Assembly: GCF_000380185.1 (NCBI RefSeq)
Contig: NZ_KB904768.1
Location: 1-40,259 of the forward strand
From: Thiofilum flexile DSM 14609
GTDB taxonomy: Bacteria > Pseudomonadota > Gammaproteobacteria > Thiotrichales > Thiotrichaceae
Length of the DNA: 40,259 nucleotides
Reading direction: 5' to 3'
Shown: piece by piece, positions 17,058 through 26,185 of the stretch
How the letters are laid out: every line of letters starts with the position of its first letter
How positions within the stretch are numbered: position 1 is the stretch's first letter
Program-made: the position numbers and the translations under genes
Notes under the pieces: model-generated
Told to the model about the DNA's origin: nothing
The model's database searches: none
Seen by the model: the letters and a program-made list of their open reading frames with translations, nothing else

Positions 17058-17752
17058 GATAAAATTTGTCCCTGCTTAAGGGTGCTAGCTATAGCAGCCA
17101 TAAAAGACTCCCGTTCCAAAGGCGTTAGTTTAACAGTGGGATGGGTCAGCACATCTTTCTGCCATAAATAACGGCTAAACATACAGGCAGATAGATAATT
17201 GCCTAATTTAGAGGGGTGATGCCCATCGTCCTGATATAAACGATCACCCAACGTCACCGCATGCCGCCGCACATAAGCCCACGCTTCGCCTACGGGTACT
17301 AAGTGGGTTTCATAATGTTGCGCCATGCTGCGATAAGCATCGCTTAGGTGCTGCTGCATCACCCAATAATCGGGGCTAATACTAGGATTTCTACGATCAC
17401 CATAACAGGCTCCCCAAGTCATAAATAACACTGGAACGGCACCGGATGCTTTAATCAGGGAGCAAAACTGCCCCAGTGCCTGCACAAAGTTCTCATAAGG
17501 GGCCTGCCCTACTAGAGTCGGCGTTTGGCTTTGCTCTTGTAACACTACATAGTCCCAGCGCCCTTGCCTAATCTTCTCTTGTAACTCTTGATTTTCCCAA
17601 TGCCATGCCAGATTGCTTCCACCTCTGGTAAAGAACTCAACAAAAACCGAGTCTTGTAACGTGGCTGGTAAGAGTGGCACTAAAGCCGTACGCAAACCCT
17701 CGGTATACGAATTACCAATAAATAAGACTCGATACGCCAAACGCTTTTCCAT
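17054..17752 (-). CDS. SGNH-hydrolase-like protein (DUF4886-like)
   Basis: The 232-residue product has SGNH-type blocks: F-I-G-N-S-Y-T (Ser in block I, about residue 14), G-G-S-N-L (block II Gly), Q-E-Q-S-Q (block III) and D-D-G-H-H-P-S (block V Asp/His near residue 193). No signal peptide is seen, so it is probably a cytoplasmic esterase or deacetylase of unknown substrate. A GGGGG ribosome site lies 7 nt before the ATG. It overlaps the GNAT gene by ATGA. A hydrolase coupled to an acetyltransferase suggests they act on the same acylated molecule, but that is inference. Confidence 0.75.
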   Translation of the reverse strand: MEKRLAYRVLFIGNSYTEGLRTALVPLLPATLQDSVFVEFFTRGGSNLAWHWENQELQEKIRQGRWDYVVLQEQSQTPTLVGQAPYENFVQALGQFCSLIKASGAVPVLFMTWGACYGDRRNPSISPDYWVMQQHLSDAYRSMAQHYETHLVPVGEAWAYVRRHAVTLGDRLYQDDGHHPSKLGNYLSACMFSRYLWQKDVLTHPTVKLTPLERESFMAAIASTLKQGQILS

Positions 17753-17789
17753 CGTTTACCCCCTGAATGTTATTTTTTTAACTATTTAA

Positions 17790-17959
17790 TTAAGTACTTG
17801 AGCCAAAGTAATCGGGTATTTCTGGAGCAGCCTTGGCGGCAAAGATGTATTATTCGGCGCGTCCTTGCGCCTCTCAAGCTGGCGTGAAAAATCGCTCCTG
17901 ACGATTTTTTCACAGCGGCTGCGGAGGAAATACTCGATTACTTTGCTATACCTGCTTAA
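17790..17959. repeat. Palindromic MITE-like repeat, long copy D with different core
   Basis: The ends match the family: TTAAGTACTTGAGCCAAAG at the left, and CTTTG (17941-17945) then CTGCTTAA at the right. The core differs, carrying its own two hairpins (GGCGCG-TCCTT-GCGCC and GTGAAAAATCG/CGATTTTTTCAC). Its right tip includes the TAA stop (17956-17958, minus strand) of the aminopeptidase gene. Confidence 0.82.
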
Positions 17960-19335
17960 TCAGGAATCATCGTTTGAAAAGTTTGTTCCAGATAATGATA
18001 AACTGCAAATAAACCCATAGCCTCCCCGCCCACTGGACGACCGGGACGTGCGCGTAAATTCCACGCCATCATATCAATATGTAACCACGGAATAGTGTCT
18101 GGCACAAACTCATTCAAAAATAAAGCCGCCGTAATCGCCCCACCATAACTATCCCCACTATTTTTTAAATCCGCAAATTGGGTTTTCAGTTGATGCATAT
18201 ACGGTTTATAGAGGGGTAAATTCCACATTAACTCATCCACATCGGCGGAGGCTTGTTGGACTTGTTGTGTGAGTGGGCGACTATTACTGAAAAACACCGG
18301 CACCTCAGTCCCTAATGCCACACGGGCAGCACCTGTTAAAGTGGCAAAATCAATCACTAAAGCAGGCTCATGCTCACAGGCAGCCGTTAAGGCATCACAT
18401 AAGATCAAGCGCCCTTCCGCATCGGTATTATCCACCTCCACCGTTTTACCTGCACGGGTATTAATCACATCCCCCGGACGGAAGGCATCGCCTCCTATGG
18501 CATTATCCACCGCAGGCACCAGCACTCTTAAGCAAATCGGTAAATTCATTTGCATAATCAGGCGAGCCAAGGCAATCACATGCGCGGCTCCACCCATATC
18601 TTTTTTCATTAAGCGCATAGCTGAGGAGGGCTTCATATCTAACCCGCCTGTATCAAAGCACACGCCCTTGCCGACCAATACGACTTCAGGATTTTTCTTA
18701 TCGCCCCAATGCAGTTCGAGCACACGGGGTTTATGCTTACTAGCACGCCCTACTTCATACACTGCTGGGTAGCCGTGCTCGATTAAATCATCCCCGACTA
18801 ATTGCTGGAAGGAGGCATCAAACTCATCCGCCAACGTGTGCATATGCACCGCTAAATGCTCTGGCATCATACGATTGGCGGGCATATTGACTAAATCCCG
18901 CACGCTATTAATCGCATTAACAAACGCTACAACCCGCTCATAATGAGCCGATAAATAGAGTTTGCGCTGCTCTGGCTCCTGAGGTTTTTTCGTAATGGCA
19001 AACTCATATTGCCCCAAACCCCAGCCGATAGCGGCTAACATTTGGTCGTTTTCACTCCAATTAGCCTCCAGATGATAATGTCCTTCGGGTAATTGAGCGG
19101 GTAAACCGGCAATAGACCACAAGGCCGTAGCTGCTGGGTCATACCCCACCAAAGCCGTCCCTAACTTGCCAGATAGTGCTGGAATAATACAAATCTCGCC
19201 GGGTTTACCCGTAAATTTATTGAGATCTAACCAGTTATGGACAAAGGTGGGTAAATGCGCCCTTACCTCGGCGAGTGTATCGACAGTAACAGGTAAAATC
19301 GGGGTAGAGTTCTCAAGCTTTTCGAGCGTAAACAT
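17956..19335 (-). CDS. Leucyl aminopeptidase-family protein (M17)
   Basis: The 459-residue product has an N-terminal M17 domain and a C-terminal catalytic domain (about 160-459). Metal and catalytic residues are visible: V-G-K-G-V-C-F-D-T-G-G (Lys, Asp), K-K-D-M-G-G (Asp), and the signature N-T-D-A-E-G-R-L (Asp, Glu, Arg). It removes N-terminal residues from peptides in the cytoplasm, normally as a hexamer with two divalent metals. It could be PepA- or PepB-type; the divergent N-domain and shorter length than PepA (about 500) favour a PepB-like role. GAGGACAAC precedes the ATG. Confidence 0.9.
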   Translation of the reverse strand: MFTLEKLENSTPILPVTVDTLAEVRAHLPTFVHNWLDLNKFTGKPGEICIIPALSGKLGTALVGYDPAATALWSIAGLPAQLPEGHYHLEANWSENDQMLAAIGWGLGQYEFAITKKPQEPEQRKLYLSAHYERVVAFVNAINSVRDLVNMPANRMMPEHLAVHMHTLADEFDASFQQLVGDDLIEHGYPAVYEVGRASKHKPRVLELHWGDKKNPEVVLVGKGVCFDTGGLDMKPSSAMRLMKKDMGGAAHVIALARLIMQMNLPICLRVLVPAVDNAIGGDAFRPGDVINTRAGKTVEVDNTDAEGRLILCDALTAACEHEPALVIDFATLTGAARVALGTEVPVFFSNSRPLTQQVQQASADVDELMWNLPLYKPYMHQLKTQFADLKNSGDSYGGAITAALFLNEFVPDTIPWLHIDMMAWNLRARPGRPVGGEAMGLFAVYHYLEQTFQTMIPD

Positions 19336-19489
19336 GTTGTCCTCATTATTGTGGGTTTAAGTGCTAGTAATTTAGTCTGGTTAATCGACACCTTGACCGG
19401 ATTCTTATTGACATCACTGCACTCGAACATCATTCTGTTGCAAAAAATGCCCAATCATACGTCGACCTGCAACAAAGCGCCATTCTTAC

Positions 19490-20200
19490 ATGCAATTAGA
19501 TACTTTATACACGGTGCATACCCCTGAAGGTATTGCCCTAACACTCACCCCCGCAGGGTTTGTACCACGCTTTATGGCTTGGTTGATTGATTTACTGATC
19601 CGGTTTGGCGTGGGTATTACGCTGATCAGCATCTTAGGGCTACTAGGCTATCTCGGTGGGGGCTTAACCTTGATTTTGATCTTCCTATTAGAATGGTGGT
19701 ATCCAGTGTGGTTTGAATGGCGTCATCAAGGCCAAACCCCCGGCAAGCGCTTATTTGAGCTTTATACCGTACAACGCGATGGGAGTCCGGTTACCTTTTC
19801 AGCCTCACTATTGCGTAACTTGATTCGCTTTGTTGATTTTATGCCATTTTTTTATGGTTTTGGGGTGATCAGCTTACTTTTCACACGGCATTTCCAACGC
19901 TTAGGCGATTTAGCCGCCGATACATTAGTAGTATATAAGCCACATCTTCATGCTCATCGCGCCCTACCCGCCGTGGAGCCTTTGCCACTGCCCCAACCCT
20001 TACTGATTCAAGAGCAACAAACGTTACTACAATTTGCCGAACGTTACCGTACTCTCACCACCGCACGGGCGGATGAACTTGCTCAAATTACCGCAAGCAC
20101 ACTCACTCAAGGACAACCCCCTAGTCTGACCTTACAACGCTATGCCGTATGGATTGCGGGGCAACATACCCTGACGCCTAAACAGGTAGCCAACTCATGA
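19490..20200 (+). CDS. RDD-family membrane protein
   Basis: The 236-residue product has an RDD domain (about 20-150): A-W-L-I-D-L-L-I-R with Arg/Asp positions in TM1, T-P-G-K-R-L-F between TM2 and TM3 and R-L-G-D-L-A-A-D-T-L-V at the end. A cytoplasmic C-terminal tail of about 80 residues follows. Function of RDD proteins is mostly unknown; some are linked to ion transport. It is the first gene of the MoxR/DUF58 operon and its stop overlaps the next start by 4 bp. No clear ribosome site is present before the ATG. Confidence 0.85.
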   Translation: MQLDTLYTVHTPEGIALTLTPAGFVPRFMAWLIDLLIRFGVGITLISILGLLGYLGGGLTLILIFLLEWWYPVWFEWRHQGQTPGKRLFELYTVQRDGSPVTFSASLLRNLIRFVDFMPFFYGFGVISLLFTRHFQRLGDLAADTLVVYKPHLHAHRALPAVEPLPLPQPLLIQEQQTLLQFAERYRTLTTARADELAQITASTLTQGQPPSLTLQRYAVWIAGQHTLTPKQVANS

Positions 20201-21195
20201 AGCAATTACAATTTATTGAGCATTACCAAACGGTCTGGACTCAATTACAAGCTTGGCTCGATTATTTAGCTTTATCTAAACATAAGCAGCAAGCACAGAG
20301 CGCACCTAGTGGGCAATTTGCCGAACTCTATCGTCAAACCTGCCATCATTTAGCCCTAGCACAAGCCCGCCATTATAGTCCGCAGTTATTAGAACGGTTA
20401 AATCATTTAGTCGTCGCAGGGCATCAGCAATTCTACCGTGAGCGTGAGCCTATTTGGACTCAGGCTTGGAATTTTTTAGCGCTACAATTTCCCGCTCAAG
20501 TGCGTGCGCAATGGCGTGTAGTCGCACTATCGGTAGCCATCTTTTATGGCAGTATGCTGCTCTTTATTTTCCTGACGCAATGGCAACCGGATTTAGTGTA
20601 TTCCGTGCTGGATCCTATGCAGGTAGCGCAAATGGAGTCCATGTATGATCCCAAATTACATGACCGCTTAGGGCGTGAGCGGGAGGCGGATAGCGATGTG
20701 TATATGTTCGGGCACTATATTCGCAATAATACCAGCATTGGGTTTCAGGCTTTTACCAGTGGCTTACTCTTGGGTGTTGGTACACTATTTATCTTGTTAT
20801 TCAATGGCATAGTTTTAGGCGCAGTCGCCGGGCATCTGACTTATCTGGGTTATAATGATACCTTTTGGGGCTTTGTGGTCGGGCATAGTGCCTTTGAGTT
20901 AACCGCTATAGCCCTATCCGGTGCGGCAGGTTTTAAGCTCACTCAGGCGCTACTATTCCCCGGACGTCAAACTAGGCTCTATGCGCTACGTACTAATGGG
21001 CGGATTGCGATCCAATTGATGTACGGTGCTGCTTTGTTATTTTTAATGGCGGCCTTTGTGGAAGCCTTTTGGTCTTCTCAAGCACAAACACCACTCAGCA
21101 TTAAATATACGGTAGGAGCTGTGCTTTGGGTGCTCACTCTTGCTTGGTTAGGCTGGGGGGGACGTAAACATAGTGTGCAGCAGGTGAATCTATGA
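20197..21195 (+). CDS. SpoIIM-like membrane protein (DUF95 family)
   Basis: The 332-residue product has a soluble N-terminal third and about five transmembrane helices from residue 110 onward, with G-H-Y-I-R-N-N-T-S-I-G-F, F-N-G-I-V-L-G and G-H-S-A-F-E-L-T-A-I, which are SpoIIM hallmarks. In sporulating bacteria SpoIIM is part of the engulfment complex; in Proteobacteria it sits with RDD, MoxR and DUF58 genes and has no known role. Overlaps both neighbours by 4 bp. Confidence 0.85.
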   Translation: MKQLQFIEHYQTVWTQLQAWLDYLALSKHKQQAQSAPSGQFAELYRQTCHHLALAQARHYSPQLLERLNHLVVAGHQQFYREREPIWTQAWNFLALQFPAQVRAQWRVVALSVAIFYGSMLLFIFLTQWQPDLVYSVLDPMQVAQMESMYDPKLHDRLGREREADSDVYMFGHYIRNNTSIGFQAFTSGLLLGVGTLFILLFNGIVLGAVAGHLTYLGYNDTFWGFVVGHSAFELTAIALSGAAGFKLTQALLFPGRQTRLYALRTNGRIAIQLMYGAALLFLMAAFVEAFWSSQAQTPLSIKYTVGAVLWVLTLAWLGWGGRKHSVQQVNL

Positions 21196-22688
21196 CACCT
21201 AAACTCACCATTACCCTACGCGAACGCCTACCTTTTGAGGCGCTTGACTTAGGTTTACGCTTAACGCAGTCATCCCCTCTGATCTGGCAAGGATGGATTT
21301 TATTCATACTCTTGGTGGGACTATTTTTTTGGGCGGTATTACCTTCAGAAAAACTCTGGATTGGTTTAATTGTCATCTGGTGGTTTAAGCCCTTATATGA
21401 CCGTTTTTTATTATACGGTTTGAGTCGAGTGGTGACCGGGCAGCCCCTCACCCTAATACAGTGGTTTAATGCGATACCCTCCCTACTACGTCAGAGCGAT
21501 TTAAGCGCCGCACTCACATGGAAACGCTTTTCCTTAGTACGCTCTTATGTACAACCTGTGTGGCAATTAGAGGGTCTAAAAGGCTCAGCCGCACGTAAAC
21601 GCCGCACCCTGTTAGTGAGTCAATTTAATCGTCATGCGGCTCTCTTAACGATTAGTCTCTTCCTAGCTCAACTGTCCATTTTTCTATCTTGTTATGGTTT
21701 ATTATTGGTATTTGACCCTAGTGATGCGACCTATGAACATATTCGCAATATTTTCACGGGCTATATCGATCGTAAAGAAGAGTATTGGCATCACTTGCTT
21801 GATTATGGCTTTTGGCTACTGGGCATTATAGTCATAGAACCTTTTTATGTGGCGGCAGGCTTAACGCTCTATTTGAATCGCCGCATACAACTAGAAGCTT
21901 GGGATATTGAACAATCATTACGCACACTAGCACAGCGATTAAGTCAAAAAGCTAACACCTTAACAGTAAGCCTAGGGGTAATTATTATTTTGCTCCTTGG
22001 TCATGTACCTACCCCCAACTACGCCGCTGAATCAACCGCAACAGAGCCTATCGCTCAAGAGCGTTTAGCCCCTAGTCAAGCTAAACAGCAAATCGAAGCT
22101 ATTTTAGATGAGAATGAAGTGCAAAAACGCACTGTGCACCGTTGGGTTGCGAAAAAGCAAGAGAAGGACGAAACGGCTAAGAAAGCATCCGTTTCAGATC
22201 AGATGATTACCAGCTTGGCTCAGGTATTTGAAGGCAGTTTATGGGTGTTTATGGTGATTGGTTTAATTCTGGCATTTATTTATCGCGCCACGCTGCTTAA
22301 GCTATTAAGACCTTATCAACACAAAGCACCCGCTTTTTCCCCACCAAAGACTTTATTTGGTTTAGCCGTCAGTGCGGAGAGTTTACCTAGTGATATTCCC
22401 GCCGCCGCTCAACAGGCTTGGCAACAAGGCCACTATCGTGAAGCATTAAGTTTGCTCTATCGCAGCGCTTTGTATCAGCTGACCCATCAGCAACAAGTAC
22501 AGATTCAAGCTCATCATACCGAGGGCGATGTATTAGTTCTAGCCCAACCTAAAAGCTCGGATCCGCAACTCGCTTACCTCACGCTATTGACCCATTATTG
22601 GCAACAAACCGCCTATGGTCATATCCCTCCTGCCAATGAGGTACTGAATCAATTACTCCATGCACGACAACAAGCCGAGGCCGTATGA
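21192..22688 (+). CDS. Membrane protein of the MoxR operon (DUF4129-like C-terminus)
   Basis: The 498-residue product has predicted helices at about 30-60, 155-180, 205-230, 260-285 and 345-365, a charged segment (about 290-340) rich in Gln, Glu and Lys, and a cytoplasmic C-terminal domain (about 400-498) with A-W-Q-Q-G-H-Y-R-E-A-L-S-L-L-Y-R-S-A-L. That helix pair is what DUF4129-type proteins of MoxR/DUF58 loci carry. Probably part of a membrane complex with the neighbouring proteins. Function unknown. Confidence 0.78.
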   Translation: MTPKLTITLRERLPFEALDLGLRLTQSSPLIWQGWILFILLVGLFFWAVLPSEKLWIGLIVIWWFKPLYDRFLLYGLSRVVTGQPLTLIQWFNAIPSLLRQSDLSAALTWKRFSLVRSYVQPVWQLEGLKGSAARKRRTLLVSQFNRHAALLTISLFLAQLSIFLSCYGLLLVFDPSDATYEHIRNIFTGYIDRKEEYWHHLLDYGFWLLGIIVIEPFYVAAGLTLYLNRRIQLEAWDIEQSLRTLAQRLSQKANTLTVSLGVIIILLLGHVPTPNYAAESTATEPIAQERLAPSQAKQQIEAILDENEVQKRTVHRWVAKKQEKDETAKKASVSDQMITSLAQVFEGSLWVFMVIGLILAFIYRATLLKLLRPYQHKAPAFSPPKTLFGLAVSAESLPSDIPAAAQQAWQQGHYREALSLLYRSALYQLTHQQQVQIQAHHTEGDVLVLAQPKSSDPQLAYLTLLTHYWQQTAYGHIPPANEVLNQLLHARQQAEAV

Positions 22689-23923
22689 AAGATCACCTTC
22701 ATACCTTATTAATTAGCCTATTAGTAGCTGCGGTCATAGCAGGGGCGGGTTATTGGTTTTTTACTCATTACGAACTCAAGGGCTATGAGGAGCAAATCGG
22801 GGCGCAAGGCGAGGCTGCTCACAATAACCTTTACTATTCACGGCTATTTTTAAAGCGCATGGGGATTGCCACTGAGTCTAAAACGCAGTTTACTTTGCCC
22901 GATACGCAAACGGTATTAGTGCTAGACAGCGAGCGTTATGTGCTTAGCCAAGATAAAATCCAAGAGCTATGGGCTTGGGTAGAACAAGGGGGACATTTAG
23001 TCACCCGCCTACGTAATCGTAATACCTCAAAAGATAAAGAAGAATTTGAAGAAAACACTGAAAAAGATACTGAGGACAGCACCAATAACTCTCAGGATAA
23101 ACCAGCACCTACTGATAAAAAAAGCAGTCAAAGCCATGACCTATTGCAAGAGCGACTCCAGATTCAAGGCGGACGCTATCAATCAATGAGCACGGATGAT
23201 CTACCCCTCAAAGCCCAGCTACCCTCCTCTAAACAGGAGTTGGTGGTCGATTTTGATTTATTTCGTGCCATTAAAAGCACTGAGCACGAGTGGGCGCTCA
23301 AAAGTCCTAAAGGTGATTATTGGCTAGTGCATAAACGACAGGGTAAGGGCGCAGTAACCGTAGTCAGTGAATTTGATTTTGCTGATAACACTAGCTTAGG
23401 TGATGAGGATAATGCGGAGTTTTTTTGGTCGCTGCTGCACCTCCAGCATACTCCTACACAGGTGTGGATTATCCGCGATCAAGATTTCCCTTCGCTTCTC
23501 ACCTTACTCTGGAATTATGGCACCTTAGTGCTATTTAGTTTCGGTGCTTTATTAGTATTAAGTGCTTGGGCGTGGATGCCGCGTTGGGGAGCACTCATTC
23601 CACTACCGCCCCCTACACGCCGCCGTATTATTGAACATCTAAAAGCTAGCAGTCGTTTTCAATGGTTTCAGCAACCACAAGGACGCAGCACGATGATTGA
23701 AAGCTTACGCCGCGATACCTTGCAAGTAGCCCAAAAACAACTCCACTCTTGGTTTAATTGGGGAGAGGCAGAACGCTGGCAAGCACTCGGTCATCCCTTA
23801 CAGCTAGATCTCACTACTATCCAAACCTTATTCCAAGCACCCGAATTAAAAGAGGCTGAGTTAATACAGCTCGCACAGCTCAATCAATATTGGAGACACG
23901 CGCAACATGCAAGATCAAATTAA
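22685..23923 (+). CDS. DUF4350-like membrane protein of the MoxR operon
   Basis: The 412-residue product has an N-terminal helix (about 8-28), an extracytoplasmic domain (about 30-275) and a second helix (about 280-300), then a cytoplasmic tail. The segment L-F-L-K-R-M-G-I and W-V-E-Q-G-G-H-L-V fits DUF4350, a glutamine-amidotransferase-like fold without obvious catalytic residues. An acidic, Lys/Ser/Thr-rich insert (about 116-155) interrupts the domain. It overlaps the MoxR gene by 17 bp. Confidence 0.78.
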   Translation: MKDHLHTLLISLLVAAVIAGAGYWFFTHYELKGYEEQIGAQGEAAHNNLYYSRLFLKRMGIATESKTQFTLPDTQTVLVLDSERYVLSQDKIQELWAWVEQGGHLVTRLRNRNTSKDKEEFEENTEKDTEDSTNNSQDKPAPTDKKSSQSHDLLQERLQIQGGRYQSMSTDDLPLKAQLPSSKQELVVDFDLFRAIKSTEHEWALKSPKGDYWLVHKRQGKGAVTVVSEFDFADNTSLGDEDNAEFFWSLLHLQHTPTQVWIIRDQDFPSLLTLLWNYGTLVLFSFGALLVLSAWAWMPRWGALIPLPPPTRRRIIEHLKASSRFQWFQQPQGRSTMIESLRRDTLQVAQKQLHSWFNWGEAERWQALGHPLQLDLTTIQTLFQAPELKEAELIQLAQLNQYWRHAQHARSN

Positions 23924-24872
23924 TACCGCCAGCCAAGTACTACAACAGATTCGCACACAAATTCAAACCGCCTTAATCGGTCAAGAAACGGTAGTACATG
24001 AAACACTATTGGCACTGTTAGCCGGTGGGCATGTATTGATTGAGGGGGTGCCGGGCTTGGGTAAAACCTTATTGGTGCGAGCGTTAGCCCAAACCATTAG
24101 CGGGCAGTTTGGGCGCATTCAATTCACCCCAGACCTCATGCCCGCCGATATTACTGGGCATACCCTATTTGATCGGGAAACCCAGCAATTCCAAGTCCGC
24201 AAAGGGCCTATTTTTACTAATCTATTATTAGCTGATGAAATCAATCGTGCTCCGGCTAAAACCCAATCTGCCCTATTAGAAGTTATGCAGGAGCAACAGG
24301 TTACCCTTGATGGAAAATCCTACCCTGTGCCACTCCCCTTTATGACCTTGGCGACTCAAAATCCACTGGAACAAGAAGGCACCTATCCATTACCTGAGGC
24401 ACAGCTTGATCGTTTTTTATTAAAAATTCGTATGAGCTACCCCACCTTAGAGGAAGAAAAGGCTCTCACCGCGCTAGTCACCCAAGCCCACTCCAACTCT
24501 GGCTTTAATTTGGACTCGGTACAAGCCGTGGTCACTCCGCAGCAGATCATTGAATTGCAGCAAATATGTACTCAGATTGCGGTCGATGAGGCGGTATTAG
24601 ACTATGCGGTACGCCTTGTACAAGCAACCCGTCAACATGCCGGTATCCGTGTTGGTGCAGGCCCGCGTGGTAGTATTGCCCTAATCCGTGCAGCGCGAAC
24701 TGAAGCCTTACTACAGGGTCAAGCCTTTGTCACACCGGATCATATTAAAGCCATTACGCTGCCGGTATTACGCCATCGGATTGCCTTACATGCTGAGCTA
24801 GAATTGGATGGGGTCAGTAATGATCAAGTACTTACCACCCTACTTGAACAAACCGCAGCACCACGGCAATGA
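23907..24872 (+). CDS. MoxR-family AAA+ ATPase
   Basis: The 321-residue product has Walker A G-V-P-G-L-G-K-T (about residue 48), Walker B L-L-A-D-E-I-N-R-A-P-A-K-T-Q and the sensor region T-Q-N-P-L-E-Q-E-G-T-Y-P-L-P-E-A-Q-L-D-R-F, ending in the helical lid with G-A-G-P-R-G-S. MoxR ATPases act as chaperones for partner complexes, often through von Willebrand A-like proteins. The DUF58 product encoded directly downstream is the expected partner. ATGA-type overlap couples the two genes. Confidence 0.92.
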   Translation: MQDQINTASQVLQQIRTQIQTALIGQETVVHETLLALLAGGHVLIEGVPGLGKTLLVRALAQTISGQFGRIQFTPDLMPADITGHTLFDRETQQFQVRKGPIFTNLLLADEINRAPAKTQSALLEVMQEQQVTLDGKSYPVPLPFMTLATQNPLEQEGTYPLPEAQLDRFLLKIRMSYPTLEEEKALTALVTQAHSNSGFNLDSVQAVVTPQQIIELQQICTQIAVDEAVLDYAVRLVQATRQHAGIRVGAGPRGSIALIRAARTEALLQGQAFVTPDHIKAITLPVLRHRIALHAELELDGVSNDQVLTTLLEQTAAPRQ

Positions 24873-26185
24873 TTATTCCTAGTAAACGTCTGCTCTGGCT
24901 TAGTGTCGCTTTAGTAGCTCTAGCACTAGCGTTTAGTATTGCCCAAGCAGGCAACACCCTCTTTTTAATCTTAGCTAGCCTAGTTGCGGGTATAGTACTC
25001 TTAGATGCGCTCTGGTGTTGGATTAGACCTCATTCTATCCATTTTAAACGGATTCTGCCCCAGACCTTAGTGGTCGGTATGCCACAAGTGGTGCATATTC
25101 AGGTGGAGGGTAGTCAGCGCACGGAAACCTTACAACTCTACGATCACGTACCCGCCGACTTTCAAGTGACCGCGCAACACTTACCACTGCAGTTACTATT
25201 ACCCGCACAACAAAACGCTGAAGTTGGCTATGAAATGACGCCTGTTAAGCGGGGCTTAGCACACTTTACTACTTTACAAGTGCGCACCTTATCGCGCTTA
25301 GGCTTATGGTGGCGAGATAGGAAAATAGCCTTAGCGCAAGAGGTCAAGGTTTATCCTAATTACACCGCTTTTGCGCGTTATACTCTGCTCGCTGCCGAAC
25401 AACAACTCAATCAAATGGGCATTAATCGTCGCCCAAGGCGGGGTGAAGGGCAGGACTTTCATCAATTACGCGACTATCGAGAAGGCGATAGCATTCGCCA
25501 AATTGACTGGAAAGCCAGCGCCCGCATTCAAGCCTTAGTCACGCGCGAATACCAAGAAGCCCGCGACCAAGAAGTATTAATCATGGTCGATTGCGGGCAT
25601 AGGATGACCGCTCATGATCAAACCATTGCACATTTTGATTATGTCTTAAATGCCGTATTGCTCTTAGCACATGTCGCCCTCAAACAAGGCGATGCGGTGG
25701 GTCTCGGAACCTTTGGTACTGCCGAACCCCGTTGGATATTACCCAAAAAAGGGCAATATGGTTTACAGCAATTATTAACTCAAACCTATGACTTGCAACC
25801 GAGTGAACAAGCCCCTGATTATTATCAAGCCGCTTTAAGCGTGGTAGCACGGCAAAAACGCCGCGCCTTAGTGCTGTGGATTACTAATTTACGTGATGAA
25901 GATCAAGGCGATTTATTACCGGCTTTGCAATTAGTGCGTAAGCGCCATCCGGTCGTCATCGCGAGTTTACATGAAACCGCCATTGATGTTCTGCTAGAAC
26001 AAACTATACACTCACTGCCAGAGGCATTAGACTACGCAGCTGCTGTGCAACATTTACAAACTCGTGCAACACTCATGAAGACGCTGCAAGCCAGTGGTAT
26101 TGCGGCGTTAGATGTTATGCCCACCGAGTTAGCTGCAAAGCTAGTGAATCACTATTTAGATATTAAACGTAATCAACTTTTTTGA
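24869..26185 (+). CDS. DUF58-family protein (vWA-like)
   Basis: The 438-residue product has two membrane helices at about 8-45, then a beta-rich segment, then the DUF58 signature R-R-P-R-R-G-E-G-Q-D-F-H-Q-L-R-D-Y-R-E-G-D and I-D-W-K-A-S-A-R (about 190-215). A vWA-like domain follows (V-D-C-G-H-R-M at about 246; the usual D-x-S-x-S MIDAS is altered to D-C-G-H-R). It probably presents a cytoplasmic vWA domain to the MoxR ATPase. Its stop codon abuts the right end of the TnpB element, so the insertion lies exactly at the end of this operon and may have replaced a natural 3' end. Confidence 0.88.
   Translation: MIIPSKRLLWLSVALVALALAFSIAQAGNTLFLILASLVAGIVLLDALWCWIRPHSIHFKRILPQTLVVGMPQVVHIQVEGSQRTETLQLYDHVPADFQVTAQHLPLQLLLPAQQNAEVGYEMTPVKRGLAHFTTLQVRTLSRLGLWWRDRKIALAQEVKVYPNYTAFARYTLLAAEQQLNQMGINRRPRRGEGQDFHQLRDYREGDSIRQIDWKASARIQALVTREYQEARDQEVLIMVDCGHRMTAHDQTIAHFDYVLNAVLLLAHVALKQGDAVGLGTFGTAEPRWILPKKGQYGLQQLLTQTYDLQPSEQAPDYYQAALSVVARQKRRALVLWITNLRDEDQGDLLPALQLVRKRHPVVIASLHETAIDVLLEQTIHSLPEALDYAAAVQHLQTRATLMKTLQASGIAALDVMPTELAAKLVNHYLDIKRNQLF

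Noticed and set aside
18269-18772. 167-residue plus-strand frame opposite the aminopeptidase gene
   Set aside because: It is antisense to a well-conserved M17 catalytic domain and has low-complexity Ser/Ala/Thr composition.
19408-19436. TTGACA followed by CATTCT as promoter of the RDD/MoxR operon
   Set aside because: The -10 matches only 3 of 6 bases; a promoter is expected near here, but this one is not convincing.
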